A stretch of DNA of 64,000 nt from Chitinophaga sp. S165 (GTDB taxonomy: Bacteria; Bacteroidota; Bacteroidia; Chitinophagales; Chitinophagaceae), in contig NZ_QGTG01000006.1 of NCBI RefSeq assembly GCF_003182155.1, forward strand, positions 310,001-374,000, written 5' to 3'. The position numbers were made by a program, and so were the translations under genes. The notes below the pieces were generated by a model. It did no database searches, was not told the DNA's origin, and was given only the letters and a program-made list of their open reading frames with translations. Shown here piece by piece: positions 42,822-53,600 of the stretch. How positions within the stretch are numbered: position 1 is the stretch's first letter; the number at the start of each line of letters is the position of its first letter.

Positions 42822-45800
42822 ATGCATTTACGTAGTAAATTGCCAGCTTTACGGCTATTGCTGGCTAGTCTTGCCTGTGTACTGTGTTTTAGCTTCCAGG
42901 CATCTTCACAAATGAGGAAAGTCTACACAGACAGTGACGCCTCTGATATCAATAAACTGAGTTTCTTGTCGCCCTCCCAGGGCTATGTGGCCTTTGGCAA
43001 CTGGTTAGGTTATACTGCTGACAGCGGGCGGACGTTCCTGAAGAAGGACATTACGCTCAATAACGTTGATTTTAATAACTATTCTGTCAATGTTACGTTC
43101 GGCTTTAGTATTTCCGGTGTGAAAGCACTGAGCAAAGATACCCTGTTAGTGTACGGAGACTATGGCCTGGTAGGCGCTATCCTGTATTCTGTGAATGGCG
43201 GGAATAACTTCAAGCTTGTATTTCATGGCAATTCTTCGGGGGATCTGACTTATGGTTTCCAGGATATGGTTTTTGCCGGCAACAGTGCGAAAGGGTTTGC
43301 CATTGACCAGGACCGGATCATGAGAACTACTGACAGGGGGCGAAGCTGGTCGGTAGTATGGCCGATGCCGCAAACATATTATTCGAACCTGCAGGCCATA
43401 GACGCCAATACCTATATTGCTTTTGCTGACATAGGCATTATCAACACCAAGTTCCTCATGAGCACCGATGGTGGTAACACATGGGAAACACGCCCCTTAC
43501 CAACCGGTGGGTTATACTATGCTTATTTTCTCACTCCTCAGAAAGGGTGGGTATATCTTTCATCATCTACAGAAGGCAAGCTGCTATACTACACTGCTGA
43601 TGGGGGGAGAAACTGGAATAAGCTGAGTACGAAAGCGACTTCTATTGACGTCAGGAAATTCCAGTTTGTAGATGACAATACAGGATTTGCTATTGGCAAT
43701 GACTATGAGGTCTATAAAACGACTGACGGCGGAAGAATGTGGGAAAGGCTGACGCATGATAGTGATTCCTATTCTAATCTGAATATGTATCTTGATCTGC
43801 AATGTCTTAACACCACACAATTATGGGCCGGTGGTACGCGGGGAGTTCTGGAAATGAGCAATAACGGCGGAGGACCAACTATTCCACAGGCTTTTTTCAC
43901 TGTTGATACGACGGGAATGCACATAGACAATGTTGTTCACCTGATCAACTCAGGCAAAACAGTATATACCTATGAGTGGTTTGTTAACGGGTCATTTGCG
44001 GGCAATAGTTATAACGCCACCTATGTGCATGATAAACGTCATTCAACTGATACGATCAAGGTAGTGGCACACAATAGCAACGTGACTGATACGATGGTGC
44101 GGTACGTTAGCTTTCCACCGACGCTCCTGGTAGATTCCTTCTCTCCTGTCACCGCGAAAGCCGGTGATGTGGTTACTATATCGGGATCCAGGTTCAGCGG
44201 GGCCGACAGGGTTACGTTTGGCGGTCAGCCGGCGGAGTCATTCAGCGTTCAGCGGAATGGAACGATCCGCGCTGTACCGTCGGCGCAGGGGGCATCCGGA
44301 AGCATCCTGGTACAGGGACCTAATGGTATCGATTCATTGGCCGGATTTACTTTCCTGCCTGCAGCTGTTATTTATGATTTTACTCCTGATACAGATACTG
44401 TAGGCAGTACCATCACTATATATGGCGCTCACTTCCTGACGGCGACTGCCGTGAGCTTTGGTGGCGTACCGGCAACCAGTTTTACGATCGTATCTGACTC
44501 GGTGATCACAGCAGTTGTAGGTGAGGGTGAGACCGGGAAAATCAGTATTAAGAATGCGGGTGGCTTAAGTATACCTGGTGTTGACGGACTAAAAGAGTTT
44601 TCAATAAAAGCTGTGATCAGGGACTTCTGGCCGAAGATCGGTACTACCGGCGAGATGGTCGAAATTACCGGTACCGGCTTTGGCAGCACAAATTTTGTCG
44701 CCTTTGGCACTGAGTATGTAAAATCGTTTGAAATAAACAGTAAGACCAGTATCACTGCAATGGTCGGAGATGGTGGGACGGGTAAAGTCTCGGTTGTGAC
44801 AAGGGGTGTTCTTGCTCAAAAGGACGGTTTCACCTTTGTGCAGTGTCCTGAAATTACAGGCATGACGCCACTTTCTGGTCCTGTGGGTACAACGGTCACC
44901 ATTACTGGTAATCACTTCAGCACGAATCCTGCGGAGAATATGGTCCGTTTCGGACCGGTAAGAGCGGAAGTTACTGCTGCTACTGAGCATTCGCTGACGG
45001 TGACTGTGCCGGCAGGAGCGACCTATGAACCTGTTACCGTAGCACATGATGGGCTGGTAAGTAACAGTGGTAAGGCATTCAACGTCACCTTCGACAATGG
45101 CGGTAGTATCACTGCTACATCATTTGATCAACGCATAGATTTTATAATACCGGTGAGGATCACCTATCATAGGTTTGGCGGAACTATGAGAGCCGGTGAT
45201 ATTGATGGGGACGGAAAAACGGATATCATCATAGCCGATAATACAAAATTGTATATCCTTAGAAATACGACTACGGGCGACAGCATTACGTTTGATGCGC
45301 CGCATGTGCTGGTGGACCTTCCGCGTGAAGATGACTGGCTGGCGGAAGTTCAGCTGGCAGATTTCAACGGTGATGGTAAGCTTGACTTGTTTTATCCTCC
45401 TGACTCCTGGAACTATATACTTATAAACAGATCGCAGCCAGGTAATTTTGCGTTCGATCCTCCTAAAATGATACGCGGATGGGGATTGCTTGCAGACATG
45501 GATGGTGACGGTAAACCAGACCTGGCTGGCTCCTGGGAAGTGTACAGGAATTTGTCTAATCCGGATACGTTCCGTTACTCATGGGAGCAGTCGATCAATG
45601 TGCCTGATCAATCGCGTATAGCCGGCGATCTGGATGGTGATGGTAAACCGGAAATAATTGGTACCAGTGGTGACAGTGTAACTATCTGGAGAAACATCGG
45701 TACAAAAGGTGAGATCAAATTTGAAAGGATTGGCGCCTATTATTCCAATGGTGCGATAAATGTGCGCGTAGGCGATCTTGATAATGATGGTAGGAATGAC

Positions 45801-48800
45801 TTTGTTGTTAGCAGTGGCGACGGATCCTTTATTTCCTTTTTCAGGAATACCACCGATCCGGCTACCGGAGAGCTGAAATTTGAGGTGGAGCGGAATTACC
45901 GGCCTGGCGCTGTTCCAAGTGAACTGGACCTCAGTGACATAGATGGCGATAATAAATTAGACCTTGTATACCTGAATGTTTCGGGAGAACCGGATGCACA
46001 TGTGAGCATCATGAAAAACCTCAGTACACCTGGTAGGTTGCGGTTTTCTGATCGTGTTACCTTTGACAACGGCAGGTTGTCTGCCAATCTCATTGTGGCT
46101 GATCTGAACGGCGATAGTAAACCGGATATGATGACGGCCGGTAACAAGGAAGGCATTATTTCTATTTACAGGAACCATGTTTCTACGCAACCTTTCCTTT
46201 ATGCGTTTTCACCTTCTTCGGGTGTTAAGGGTACAACTGTACTTATTTCCGGATTGCACTTAACGGGTGTAACTGCTGTGAAGTTTGGAGATGCCCCGGC
46301 GCTTTCATTTACAGTAGATAATGACAGCACAATTACGGCAATTGTAGGAGATGGCAGTACAGGTAATGTTTCCGTTAGCAGCACTGCCGGTACATCTGCC
46401 GGAGGTGAATTTATTTACGGTGTTGTTCCGGTGATACATACCGTAACGCCAGCTACCGGACCTGTGGGATCGAGCGTAGTGATAACAGGAGAACATTTCA
46501 GTGAAGATCCGGGCGCTAACAGGGTATTGTTCGGCACTGCAAAAGCTAAAGTGTTATCTGCCAGCACTACTTCCCTGACGGTAGAAGTGCCTACAGGCAC
46601 AGATTATACGCCGGTCACCTTAACGACGGACCATCTCACAGCATACGCTGTATTGCCGTTCGTTACTACTTACCCGGTGACCAGCGATACACTTTTTGCA
46701 TTTAATGAAAAGACCGGATTGGCTTACAACTACGTCCGGAAAATTGCTGATCTGAATAATGATAACAAGCCGGAGATCATTGCTGAGAAGAAAGATAGTC
46801 TGGTGATCGTACCGAATAACAGCAGTCCGGATCAACTATCATTTGCACCGCACAAAGCAATATATACTTCTATTACTCCGAGCTTCATCCTGAACGGAGA
46901 TGTGGATGGAGATGGCCGGACTGACCTTGTTGTGTTTAATGGAGACAACAAAGACTTCCAGGTGCACCTGAATACAGGCACGGGTAATGAGATCAGTTTC
47001 AAGACACATACCATCGTAACCAGCCAGATGCAACAGCCACCGGATGGATCCGGAACCGCCATAGGAGATATAGACGGCGATGGTAAATCCGATATTGCCG
47101 TTAGCAATTTTTATCCCGGTATGTTTTCTGTTTACAGAAATATCAGTACACCCGGACATCCGGCATTTGATGTAAGGCAGGATTTCATTGTTACCTACGG
47201 TGCTGAGTCCATCGTGGTTAATGATATGGACGGGGATGGTGCTGCAGACGTTATTCTGATTAACGGCAGGAGGATGGTCATATACAGGAACATCAGTTCG
47301 AAAGGCCACATTGCCTTTGCTCCGCCAGTAGAAATACTGTATTCGTTGTACAATTCTCCGCTCACGATCCGCCTGGGAGATCTGAACGGTGATGGAAAGC
47401 CTGATATCATATCGGCTAGTGGTGGTGGCATCTGGGTGATAAACAACAACAGCGCGCCTGGTACGTTTGCTTTTGGCGAACCGGTAATGTTCAAGGTAGA
47501 CGGAAGCTGCCGGGATGCATTCATAAGTGACCTGAACGGTGATGGCAGACCAGAATTGCTTGGTATATTGGATGGCTATTATTATACTGCCAAGGGAATA
47601 TCTGTATTGAGAAATACAAGTGTTGCCAGTGGGGCGATCTCTTTTGCCGACCCGCGTATCCTTCCCGGTGGCGATAGCGCAGGGGTTGCGCTTGCAGGAG
47701 ATATTAACGGGGATGGAAGGCAGGACCTGATCGCATCTCTGGCATGGGCAGATAAATCTGTGCTCCTCCTCAATCAGTTGTCAGATACCGTTCATAAAAG
47801 AGTATGTGATAATGCACCTGCCGTGCTGACATCGAACCTGACCGGTCAGCGTTATCAATGGCAGCGGCAAACCGGTAATGGTTTTGTGAATATAACTGAC
47901 AATGCGGATTTCTCTGGTACCCGTACATCTACACTAACATTGGCCCATGTACCACGAAGCTGGCAGGAATACCAGTTCCGTTGTGTAGTGGATGATAAAT
48001 ACAGCACCCGTATTGCGATGCAGGTGGAGGAAATAGTACAACCGTCTGTAGTGGTAGTGTCGGATAAAGATGTTATTTGCAGCGGCCGTACTGTTACGTT
48101 TAAGGCATTTCCGGAGAATGGCGGTATTGCGCCTGTTTACAGATGGCGGATCAACGGTGTACCTGTTGATACCACCGGCAGCGGTAATGTCCTCTTTAGT
48201 CCAACATGGCTGAAAAATAATGACAAGGTAAGTGTGATCATGGAAAGCAGCATTACATGTGCACAGCCAGCCAGCGATACAAGTGAGCCTGTGGGAATAA
48301 TTGTGAGGGACTTTACTCCGGACATTCTGGCTACGGACAGTAATCTGACGGTTGTCAACTATAGCGAGGGCACGATAGAGTGGCAGTATTACGATAGATT
48401 CTATTGGAAAACGGCGCTGGGAATTGCAACGGAGCTTGTATATATACCACAGGTGAACGGTCAGTATCGTGTAGTGATAGGAGCGGACAGCTGTACCGGG
48501 GTATCCAGGGCGGTAACCTTTAACCTGCCTGTTGAGGATAGCGATAACGGAAGGCTGGACCTGCACCTTTATCCTAATCCGGTGGGCAATACACTGACCA
48601 TCGATAAAATGAATGTGACAGATAGATGGGAGAAGCTGTTTATCATGAGTCTTGATGGTAGCCAGGAATTAGGTTCTTACAATGTTTCAGGCCGCACGAA
48701 GATCAGTGTTAATGTAACACAGCTACAGGCCGGGATCTATCTTGCAGTGCTCAAACGAGAGAAAGGAAGACCTGTGACGATCAGGTTTATGAAGCTTGAC

Positions 48801-48803
48801 TAG
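42822..48803 (+). CDS. Giant T9SS-secreted multidomain protein with two FG-GAP propellers
   Basis: A signal peptide (about residues 1-30) is followed by an Asp-box/BNR beta-propeller (about 31-350, with STDGGNTW, TADGGRNW and TTDGGRMW). A PKD-like segment follows (about 360-430), then four IPT/TIG domains (about 434-760). Next come seven calcium-binding FG-GAP motifs of the DxDGDGxxD type (about 790-1100), two more TIG domains (about 1120-1280) and seven more FG-GAP motifs (about 1310-1630). Immunoglobulin-like domains lead to a C-terminal T9SS type A sorting signal (about 1910-1993, LYPNPVGN). It should be exported by the type IX system and attached to or released from the surface, where it may act in adhesion or as a scaffold. 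The two halves look like an internal duplication. No enzymatic domain is visible. Confidence 0.9.
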   Translation: MHLRSKLPALRLLLASLACVLCFSFQASSQMRKVYTDSDASDINKLSFLSPSQGYVAFGNWLGYTADSGRTFLKKDITLNNVDFNNYSVNVTFGFSISGVKALSKDTLLVYGDYGLVGAILYSVNGGNNFKLVFHGNSSGDLTYGFQDMVFAGNSAKGFAIDQDRIMRTTDRGRSWSVVWPMPQTYYSNLQAIDANTYIAFADIGIINTKFLMSTDGGNTWETRPLPTGGLYYAYFLTPQKGWVYLSSSTEGKLLYYTADGGRNWNKLSTKATSIDVRKFQFVDDNTGFAIGNDYEVYKTTDGGRMWERLTHDSDSYSNLNMYLDLQCLNTTQLWAGGTRGVLEMSNNGGGPTIPQAFFTVDTTGMHIDNVVHLINSGKTVYTYEWFVNGSFAGNSYNATYVHDKRHSTDTIKVVAHNSNVTDTMVRYVSFPPTLLVDSFSPVTAKAGDVVTISGSRFSGADRVTFGGQPAESFSVQRNGTIRAVPSAQGASGSILVQGPNGIDSLAGFTFLPAAVIYDFTPDTDTVGSTITIYGAHFLTATAVSFGGVPATSFTIVSDSVITAVVGEGETGKISIKNAGGLSIPGVDGLKEFSIKAVIRDFWPKIGTTGEMVEITGTGFGSTNFVAFGTEYVKSFEINSKTSITAMVGDGGTGKVSVVTRGVLAQKDGFTFVQCPEITGMTPLSGPVGTTVTITGNHFSTNPAENMVRFGPVRAEVTAATEHSLTVTVPAGATYEPVTVAHDGLVSNSGKAFNVTFDNGGSITATSFDQRIDFIIPVRITYHRFGGTMRAGDIDGDGKTDIIIADNTKLYILRNTTTGDSITFDAPHVLVDLPREDDWLAEVQLADFNGDGKLDLFYPPDSWNYILINRSQPGNFAFDPPKMIRGWGLLADMDGDGKPDLAGSWEVYRNLSNPDTFRYSWEQSINVPDQSRIAGDLDGDGKPEIIGTSGDSVTIWRNIGTKGEIKFERIGAYYSNGAINVRVGDLDNDGRNDFVVSSGDGSFISFFRNTTDPATGELKFEVERNYRPGAVPSELDLSDIDGDNKLDLVYLNVSGEPDAHVSIMKNLSTPGRLRFSDRVTFDNGRLSANLIVADLNGDSKPDMMTAGNKEGIISIYRNHVSTQPFLYAFSPSSGVKGTTVLISGLHLTGVTAVKFGDAPALSFTVDNDSTITAIVGDGSTGNVSVSSTAGTSAGGEFIYGVVPVIHTVTPATGPVGSSVVITGEHFSEDPGANRVLFGTAKAKVLSASTTSLTVEVPTGTDYTPVTLTTDHLTAYAVLPFVTTYPVTSDTLFAFNEKTGLAYNYVRKIADLNNDNKPEIIAEKKDSLVIVPNNSSPDQLSFAPHKAIYTSITPSFILNGDVDGDGRTDLVVFNGDNKDFQVHLNTGTGNEISFKTHTIVTSQMQQPPDGSGTAIGDIDGDGKSDIAVSNFYPGMFSVYRNISTPGHPAFDVRQDFIVTYGAESIVVNDMDGDGAADVILINGRRMVIYRNISSKGHIAFAPPVEILYSLYNSPLTIRLGDLNGDGKPDIISASGGGIWVINNNSAPGTFAFGEPVMFKVDGSCRDAFISDLNGDGRPELLGILDGYYYTAKGISVLRNTSVASGAISFADPRILPGGDSAGVALAGDINGDGRQDLIASLAWADKSVLLLNQLSDTVHKRVCDNAPAVLTSNLTGQRYQWQRQTGNGFVNITDNADFSGTRTSTLTLAHVPRSWQEYQFRCVVDDKYSTRIAMQVEEIVQPSVVVVSDKDVICSGRTVTFKAFPENGGIAPVYRWRINGVPVDTTGSGNVLFSPTWLKNNDKVSVIMESSITCAQPASDTSEPVGIIVRDFTPDILATDSNLTVVNYSEGTIEWQYYDRFYWKTALGIATELVYIPQVNGQYRVVIGADSCTGVSRAVTFNLPVEDSDNGRLDLHLYPNPVGNTLTIDKMNVTDRWEKLFIMSLDGSQELGSYNVSGRTKISVNVTQLQAGIYLAVLKREKGRPVTIRFMKLD

Positions 48804-48811
48804 TTTATTTG

Positions 48812-48871
48812 ATCGCTATAAAAAGAAGACGCCATCTCAAATCTGAGATGGCGTCTTCTTTTTATAGCGAT
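48812..48871. terminator. 28-bp perfect bidirectional terminator hairpin
   Basis: Positions 48812-48839 and 48844-48871 are exact reverse complements with a 4-base loop (AATC). Matching A5 and T5 tracts lie inside the stem, so the hairpin can end transcription from both converging genes. Confidence 0.9.
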
Positions 48872-48875
48872 ATGT

Positions 48876-50657
48876 TTAATACCCGGGGTTCTGCACTACA
48901 CGCGGATTACGGTCTATCACATCCTGCGGTATCGGGTTCAGGTACATCCTGGGCACGAATACGTGCGGGTGATTCAAGGGTACAACTTCATACTGCCATA
49001 CACCGCTGTTATTTTCCGGAACGGTGTTGGAAATCTTCATGCCATGTCTGTCATGGATCAGCAGCTGTTCTGCTGTTTTCCAGCGGATGAGGTCATAGAA
49101 GCGTTTGTTCTCGAAACATAATTCCACACGCCGTTCGTGATGAATGGCATCACGCATCGCTTCCTGGCTGAGTGCAGCCGGCAGGTTCGGAAGACCGGCC
49201 CTTGTGCGCAACTGGTTGATTGCTTCATATACTGTTGCATCCGGGCCTACTGCTTCATTCTGTGCTTCAGCATATCCCAACAGGATCTCTGCGTAACGGT
49301 AGTAAATGAAATTTGCGCCGCTGATAGTACCTCCACCTGGCCGTACGAGGGGGTTCAGTCTTTTCTTGAAATAGTATCCCGTATTGCTTACATCGTCGGT
49401 ACCGAAGTCGATCTGGTTTTTGGAGGGACGTACCCTGTCGATGCGGGTATAGATCGTGTCCTGCCTGTCCATCCAGTTCATCTTGTAAGGTGCACCATCA
49501 TACACTATCCACTGATAGAACCTGGGCTCCCTGCCAACATACGGGTTTTGAGGATTGTAACCGGAGGCAGGGTCCTGGATGCTTTTGCCGTTGGCCATCT
49601 GAAACTGGTCGACCAGTTCCTGTGTGGGGTTGTAATTGCCCCAGGTATAGTAGGCGCCATTGATCCATACGGGACCGCCGTATTGTTCGAAAGAAGATCC
49701 CATAGTAACTGCTACTACCTGCCGGTCCCACAGCACTTCGCTGTTGTATTCATTCGCTTCATACCATAGGGATGACAGGTCGGTGAACAGACCGAAAGGA
49801 TGGCCATTGCCGTATTGATCGATGAACTTTTTAAGAGACGTTGCGGCAGCGGCCCATCTGTTCGCATCAAAGTTATTGTAGCCTGCTATGCGATGAGGGT
49901 CTGCACCTGCTGCAGGTTGTGCTGCATTGAACGCGGGACTGGCTGCATATAACTGTAACCAGCCTTTTAAGGCCAATGCAGCGCCTAATGTGGCACGTCC
50001 GGCATCAGCATCGCCCTGGTTGTATTTAACGGCTAATTTGGCGTTTAAAATCACCGTATCGAGATCGCTTGTGATGAAGTCAAGGGTTTCTCCAAACGTG
50101 CTACGTGGATAATACAGCTGGCTGCTGTCGCCGTTGCTTCTGTCAGGAACGCTGGTAATGATGGGCAATCCGCCGAGATGCATCCATAACTCGCTGTAAA
50201 AGAAGGCGCGGAGGAAGCGGACTTCGTCCAGGCGTTTTTCTCTCCAGGTGTCTGAAAAGTTACCGGCATATGCCTGCACTTTAGCCATGAAGGTATTACA
50301 CTTTCTTACAGCTGTAAAAGTAGCGGGCCAGTTGGTAAGATCTCCCGATCCGGTAATACCTCCCCATACTGTATAGTCTGTGCCGGCAGGTGATACGATA
50401 CCTTGTTTCCAGTTATAGGAGGTGTAGTAGAAGCCAGCATCATTATCATCAGTAAAATTATCCAGGTTCTCCGGCTGATTCCAGTAGTTGGGCAGATCGC
50501 CGTAGATATCGTTGAGGAAGATATCTGCATTTCCTTCGGACGACCATTGCATTTCGTCGGTCAGTTGTGTTTTGTCTGTATTCTCCAGGAAATCCTTTGT
50601 ACAGGAGGCAGACGATATTACTGCAAAGAGCAGTGTGAAATATATCAGACGTTTCAT
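48876..50657 (-). CDS. SusD/RagB-family surface glycan-binding lipoprotein
   Basis: Nutrient-binding lipoprotein that caps the SusC channel at the cell surface. A lipoprotein signal with Cys19 (SSASC) is followed by tetratricopeptide-like helices of the SusD fold and the typical C-terminal region (ERRVELCFENKRFYDLIRWK, then YLNPIPQDVIDRNP). The 593 residues are slightly long for the family. The gene starts 22 bp after the SusC gene stop and the pair is co-transcribed. No enzyme gene follows, so this is a bare SusC/SusD pair. Its substrate is unknown. Confidence 0.95.
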   Translation of the reverse strand: MKRLIYFTLLFAVISSASCTKDFLENTDKTQLTDEMQWSSEGNADIFLNDIYGDLPNYWNQPENLDNFTDDNDAGFYYTSYNWKQGIVSPAGTDYTVWGGITGSGDLTNWPATFTAVRKCNTFMAKVQAYAGNFSDTWREKRLDEVRFLRAFFYSELWMHLGGLPIITSVPDRSNGDSSQLYYPRSTFGETLDFITSDLDTVILNAKLAVKYNQGDADAGRATLGAALALKGWLQLYAASPAFNAAQPAAGADPHRIAGYNNFDANRWAAAATSLKKFIDQYGNGHPFGLFTDLSSLWYEANEYNSEVLWDRQVVAVTMGSSFEQYGGPVWINGAYYTWGNYNPTQELVDQFQMANGKSIQDPASGYNPQNPYVGREPRFYQWIVYDGAPYKMNWMDRQDTIYTRIDRVRPSKNQIDFGTDDVSNTGYYFKKRLNPLVRPGGGTISGANFIYYRYAEILLGYAEAQNEAVGPDATVYEAINQLRTRAGLPNLPAALSQEAMRDAIHHERRVELCFENKRFYDLIRWKTAEQLLIHDRHGMKISNTVPENNSGVWQYEVVPLNHPHVFVPRMYLNPIPQDVIDRNPRVVQNPGY

Positions 50658-50679
50658 AGTAGATCCAGTTAAGCGTGAA

Positions 50680-53600
50680 CTAAAAGGTTACATTCAATCC
50701 CATTACATAGACTTTCTGATTGGGATAAGCCACTTCACCATCTGTGTAGCCTACTTCAGGGTCCATGAAATTCATCTTACTGATGGTGAACATATTTTGT
50801 CCTGATACATAGACACGCACGGCCTGCATCTTCCAACGCTGCAGCAAATGTGAAGGCAATGTATAACCCAGCACTGCTGTTTTCAGGCGGAGCAGGCCTG
50901 TATTGGCTATCCAGAAATCGGAAGTCTGCGTATTGTTAGCGTAAGGAGATTGATTGGCCCGTGGGTATTTCGCATCCTGATTGTTAGGCGTCCAGCGGTT
51001 GTTATAGTATTCGTAAGCGGAGTTACTATTGTTGTTATTGAACGGGATGGTCTGGAAACCTGCGATGTTAAAACCAGACAGGGAAGAGCCCTGGAAGAAG
51101 AGGCTGAGATCAAGTCCTTTCCATGACGCAGTAGGTGTAAAACCATAGGTGATCAATGGATATGTCGGATAACCGATCCGGGTTTCATCATTGGCATCTA
51201 TTTTACCATCGGGTTTTCCATCAGGACCACTGAGGTCAGCGTATCTGATATCGCCAGGGTGCAGGTTGCCGAACTGTATTACGTTATAACCATCGGCGGG
51301 GTTGATGACGCCGTCATTATTTTTATCGTCTGCGGTAGTGAAGAGCCCAAGTGCATGATAACCGAACGGCGTACCCAGAGCCCTGCCTGTCCTGCTTCTG
51401 TTAGGATTGTTGCGGGTAGCTGCCGTTTCGAAGATCTGCTGCATTTTATTACGTGCATAACTGAAGTTACCACTGAGGCCTATACGTAGTCCGTTGGCAA
51501 ATTGATGTGTTGTACCTGCTGTGATCTCTATACCCTGATTTTCCATGATGCCTTCGTTCTCGTCGGACAGGGCGAGGCCGTATTCGATCGGTACTGTTAC
51601 GGCAGGAGGCAACAGCATACCGGTTCTTTTTTCACGGAAGTAATCGACTTCAAGGTCTAATAATCCTTTCCATAATGATGCTTCAAAACCTATATCTGTT
51701 TTGGTAGAGATTTCCCAGGTGATATTCCTGTTAGCTTCGCGCGGTACGAATGATCCCTGTACCATTGTGCCATTTCCCCAGGCATAGGCATTGCCATAGA
51801 GGGAATAGCCCTGGAGATACTGGAAGGATGTACCGGCGAGGTTACCTGATTTACCCCATGATCCTCTCAGCTTCAGATAATTGATGGCTGATACGCGGTG
51901 CATGAAGTTTTCATTCGACAATACCCAGCCGAGTGATACTGCGGGAAAGTAACCCCAGCGCCTGCCTGGCGCGAAATAATAGTGACCATCGTAGCGGCCG
52001 GATGCTTCTACCAGGTATTTATTGGCATAACTATATCCTACGCGGTATACGAAACCGATCTGGCTTCCGGTGGAGGATGATCCGGTGTTATCAAAATCGT
52101 TCTTGTTTGAGCTACCCATGCTGAGTTCATCGATGCCTACGCCGAAATTGTTTCTGCGGGCAGAGAAGGCGCTCGAGTCGCTATCGCGTGCTTCTGCCAC
52201 AACCAGACCAGTGATATCGTGTTTTCCGAAGGTGCGTTTATAATTCAGGTATCCCTGGTAGGTGTATGTTCGTTGTTGTGCATATTCCTGGTTCAGCCAT
52301 GTGAAGGAAGCTGCGTTCCCTTCAGATGTGGAGATCTGCCGGGTGTAGCTATATGGGTTGGTAGATAGGTTCTGCGAATAGAAATAGAAGGGCGTATGCC
52401 ATCCTTTACGGGTTGTTTGCATCGGGTCAAAGCTAAAGGTCCCTTTGAGACTTAAACCGGGTATAAAGGGCAATTCCTGGTTGACCGCGATGGTAGACAG
52501 CATTGTACTTTTGTTGTCGCGCTGATACCCTGCATTCAGGATACCGATGGGGGAGTTACCCGCGAATTCGCCCCAAAGGCCATTGCTGTAGCGCAGATTA
52601 GCGATCGGGATGAATTTATAACCACTGCGGAAAAGTATGTTAACAGTTGTGGCGGCATCTACAGAACGTGTTTGCTGTTGTGCGCCGATCAGTGAAAAAT
52701 TTACAGTAGTAGTTTTAGTTGCCTGTACGTCCAGGTTTATTGAATAATCATAGCGTTGATATTTCACGGGATCGAACATACCGGACTGGTTCAGATAACC
52801 CAGTGAAACGAAGTATTTCATTGTTTGTGATCCGCCTGTCAGTTGCAGTGCATAATTCTGCATAGGTGCACGCATGCGCACGAGGTCTTTGGTATTACTG
52901 ATAGGATACCTGTCGGGATCTTCTGCATTCAGCTTCTGATAGTTATCGATCAGGGTCTGTGCGTAAGGCAGTTGTGTGCCATTGGGATTCTCGTTCAGGT
53001 AGGCTTCGTTGTGCAGGCGCATATAATCCTGTGCATTCAGCATGTCAGGATAATAGGTAGGCGACTGGTAACCATAGTAGGCATTCAACGATAACTGCGG
53101 CGGACCGCTTGCACCTTTTTTTGTTGTGATAAGCAGTACGCCGTTAGCACCACCTAAACCGTAGGGAGCTACGGCAGCAGCGTCTTTCAGTATTGTTACG
53201 GAAGCAATGGAGCTGGCGGGTATTTCATTGATGTTGTTACGGATAATACCGTCTACGACTATCAGTGCACCATTATTGCCGGTGGTGGCGATACCCCGGA
53301 TATGGATATCAGGGTTATCAGCTCCCGGCTGACCGCCATTAGGGCGCATGCTTACGCCGGCGACTCTTCCTGCGAGAGAGTTGGAGATGTTAGGTACGGT
53401 TGATTTAGCGAGCTCCTTACCACCTACTGATGATATAGCTGCAGTGGAAGATACTTTTTTCTGTGTACCATATCCGATCACCAGGACCTCATTTAATCCG
53501 CTGGCGCTTTCTGTTAATGTGATCTCTAAAGTGCTGCGGCCTGCGAGGGCAATCTCCTGCGACTGGTATCCCATGTAACTGATCTCCAGTATGGCTTTGC

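Noticed and set aside
47934..48566. 210-codon minus-strand frame
   Set aside because: It lies wholly inside the T9SS protein gene and has no signal or domain.
49137..49769. 210-codon plus-strand frame
   Set aside because: It is antisense to the SusD gene with Cys-rich random composition.
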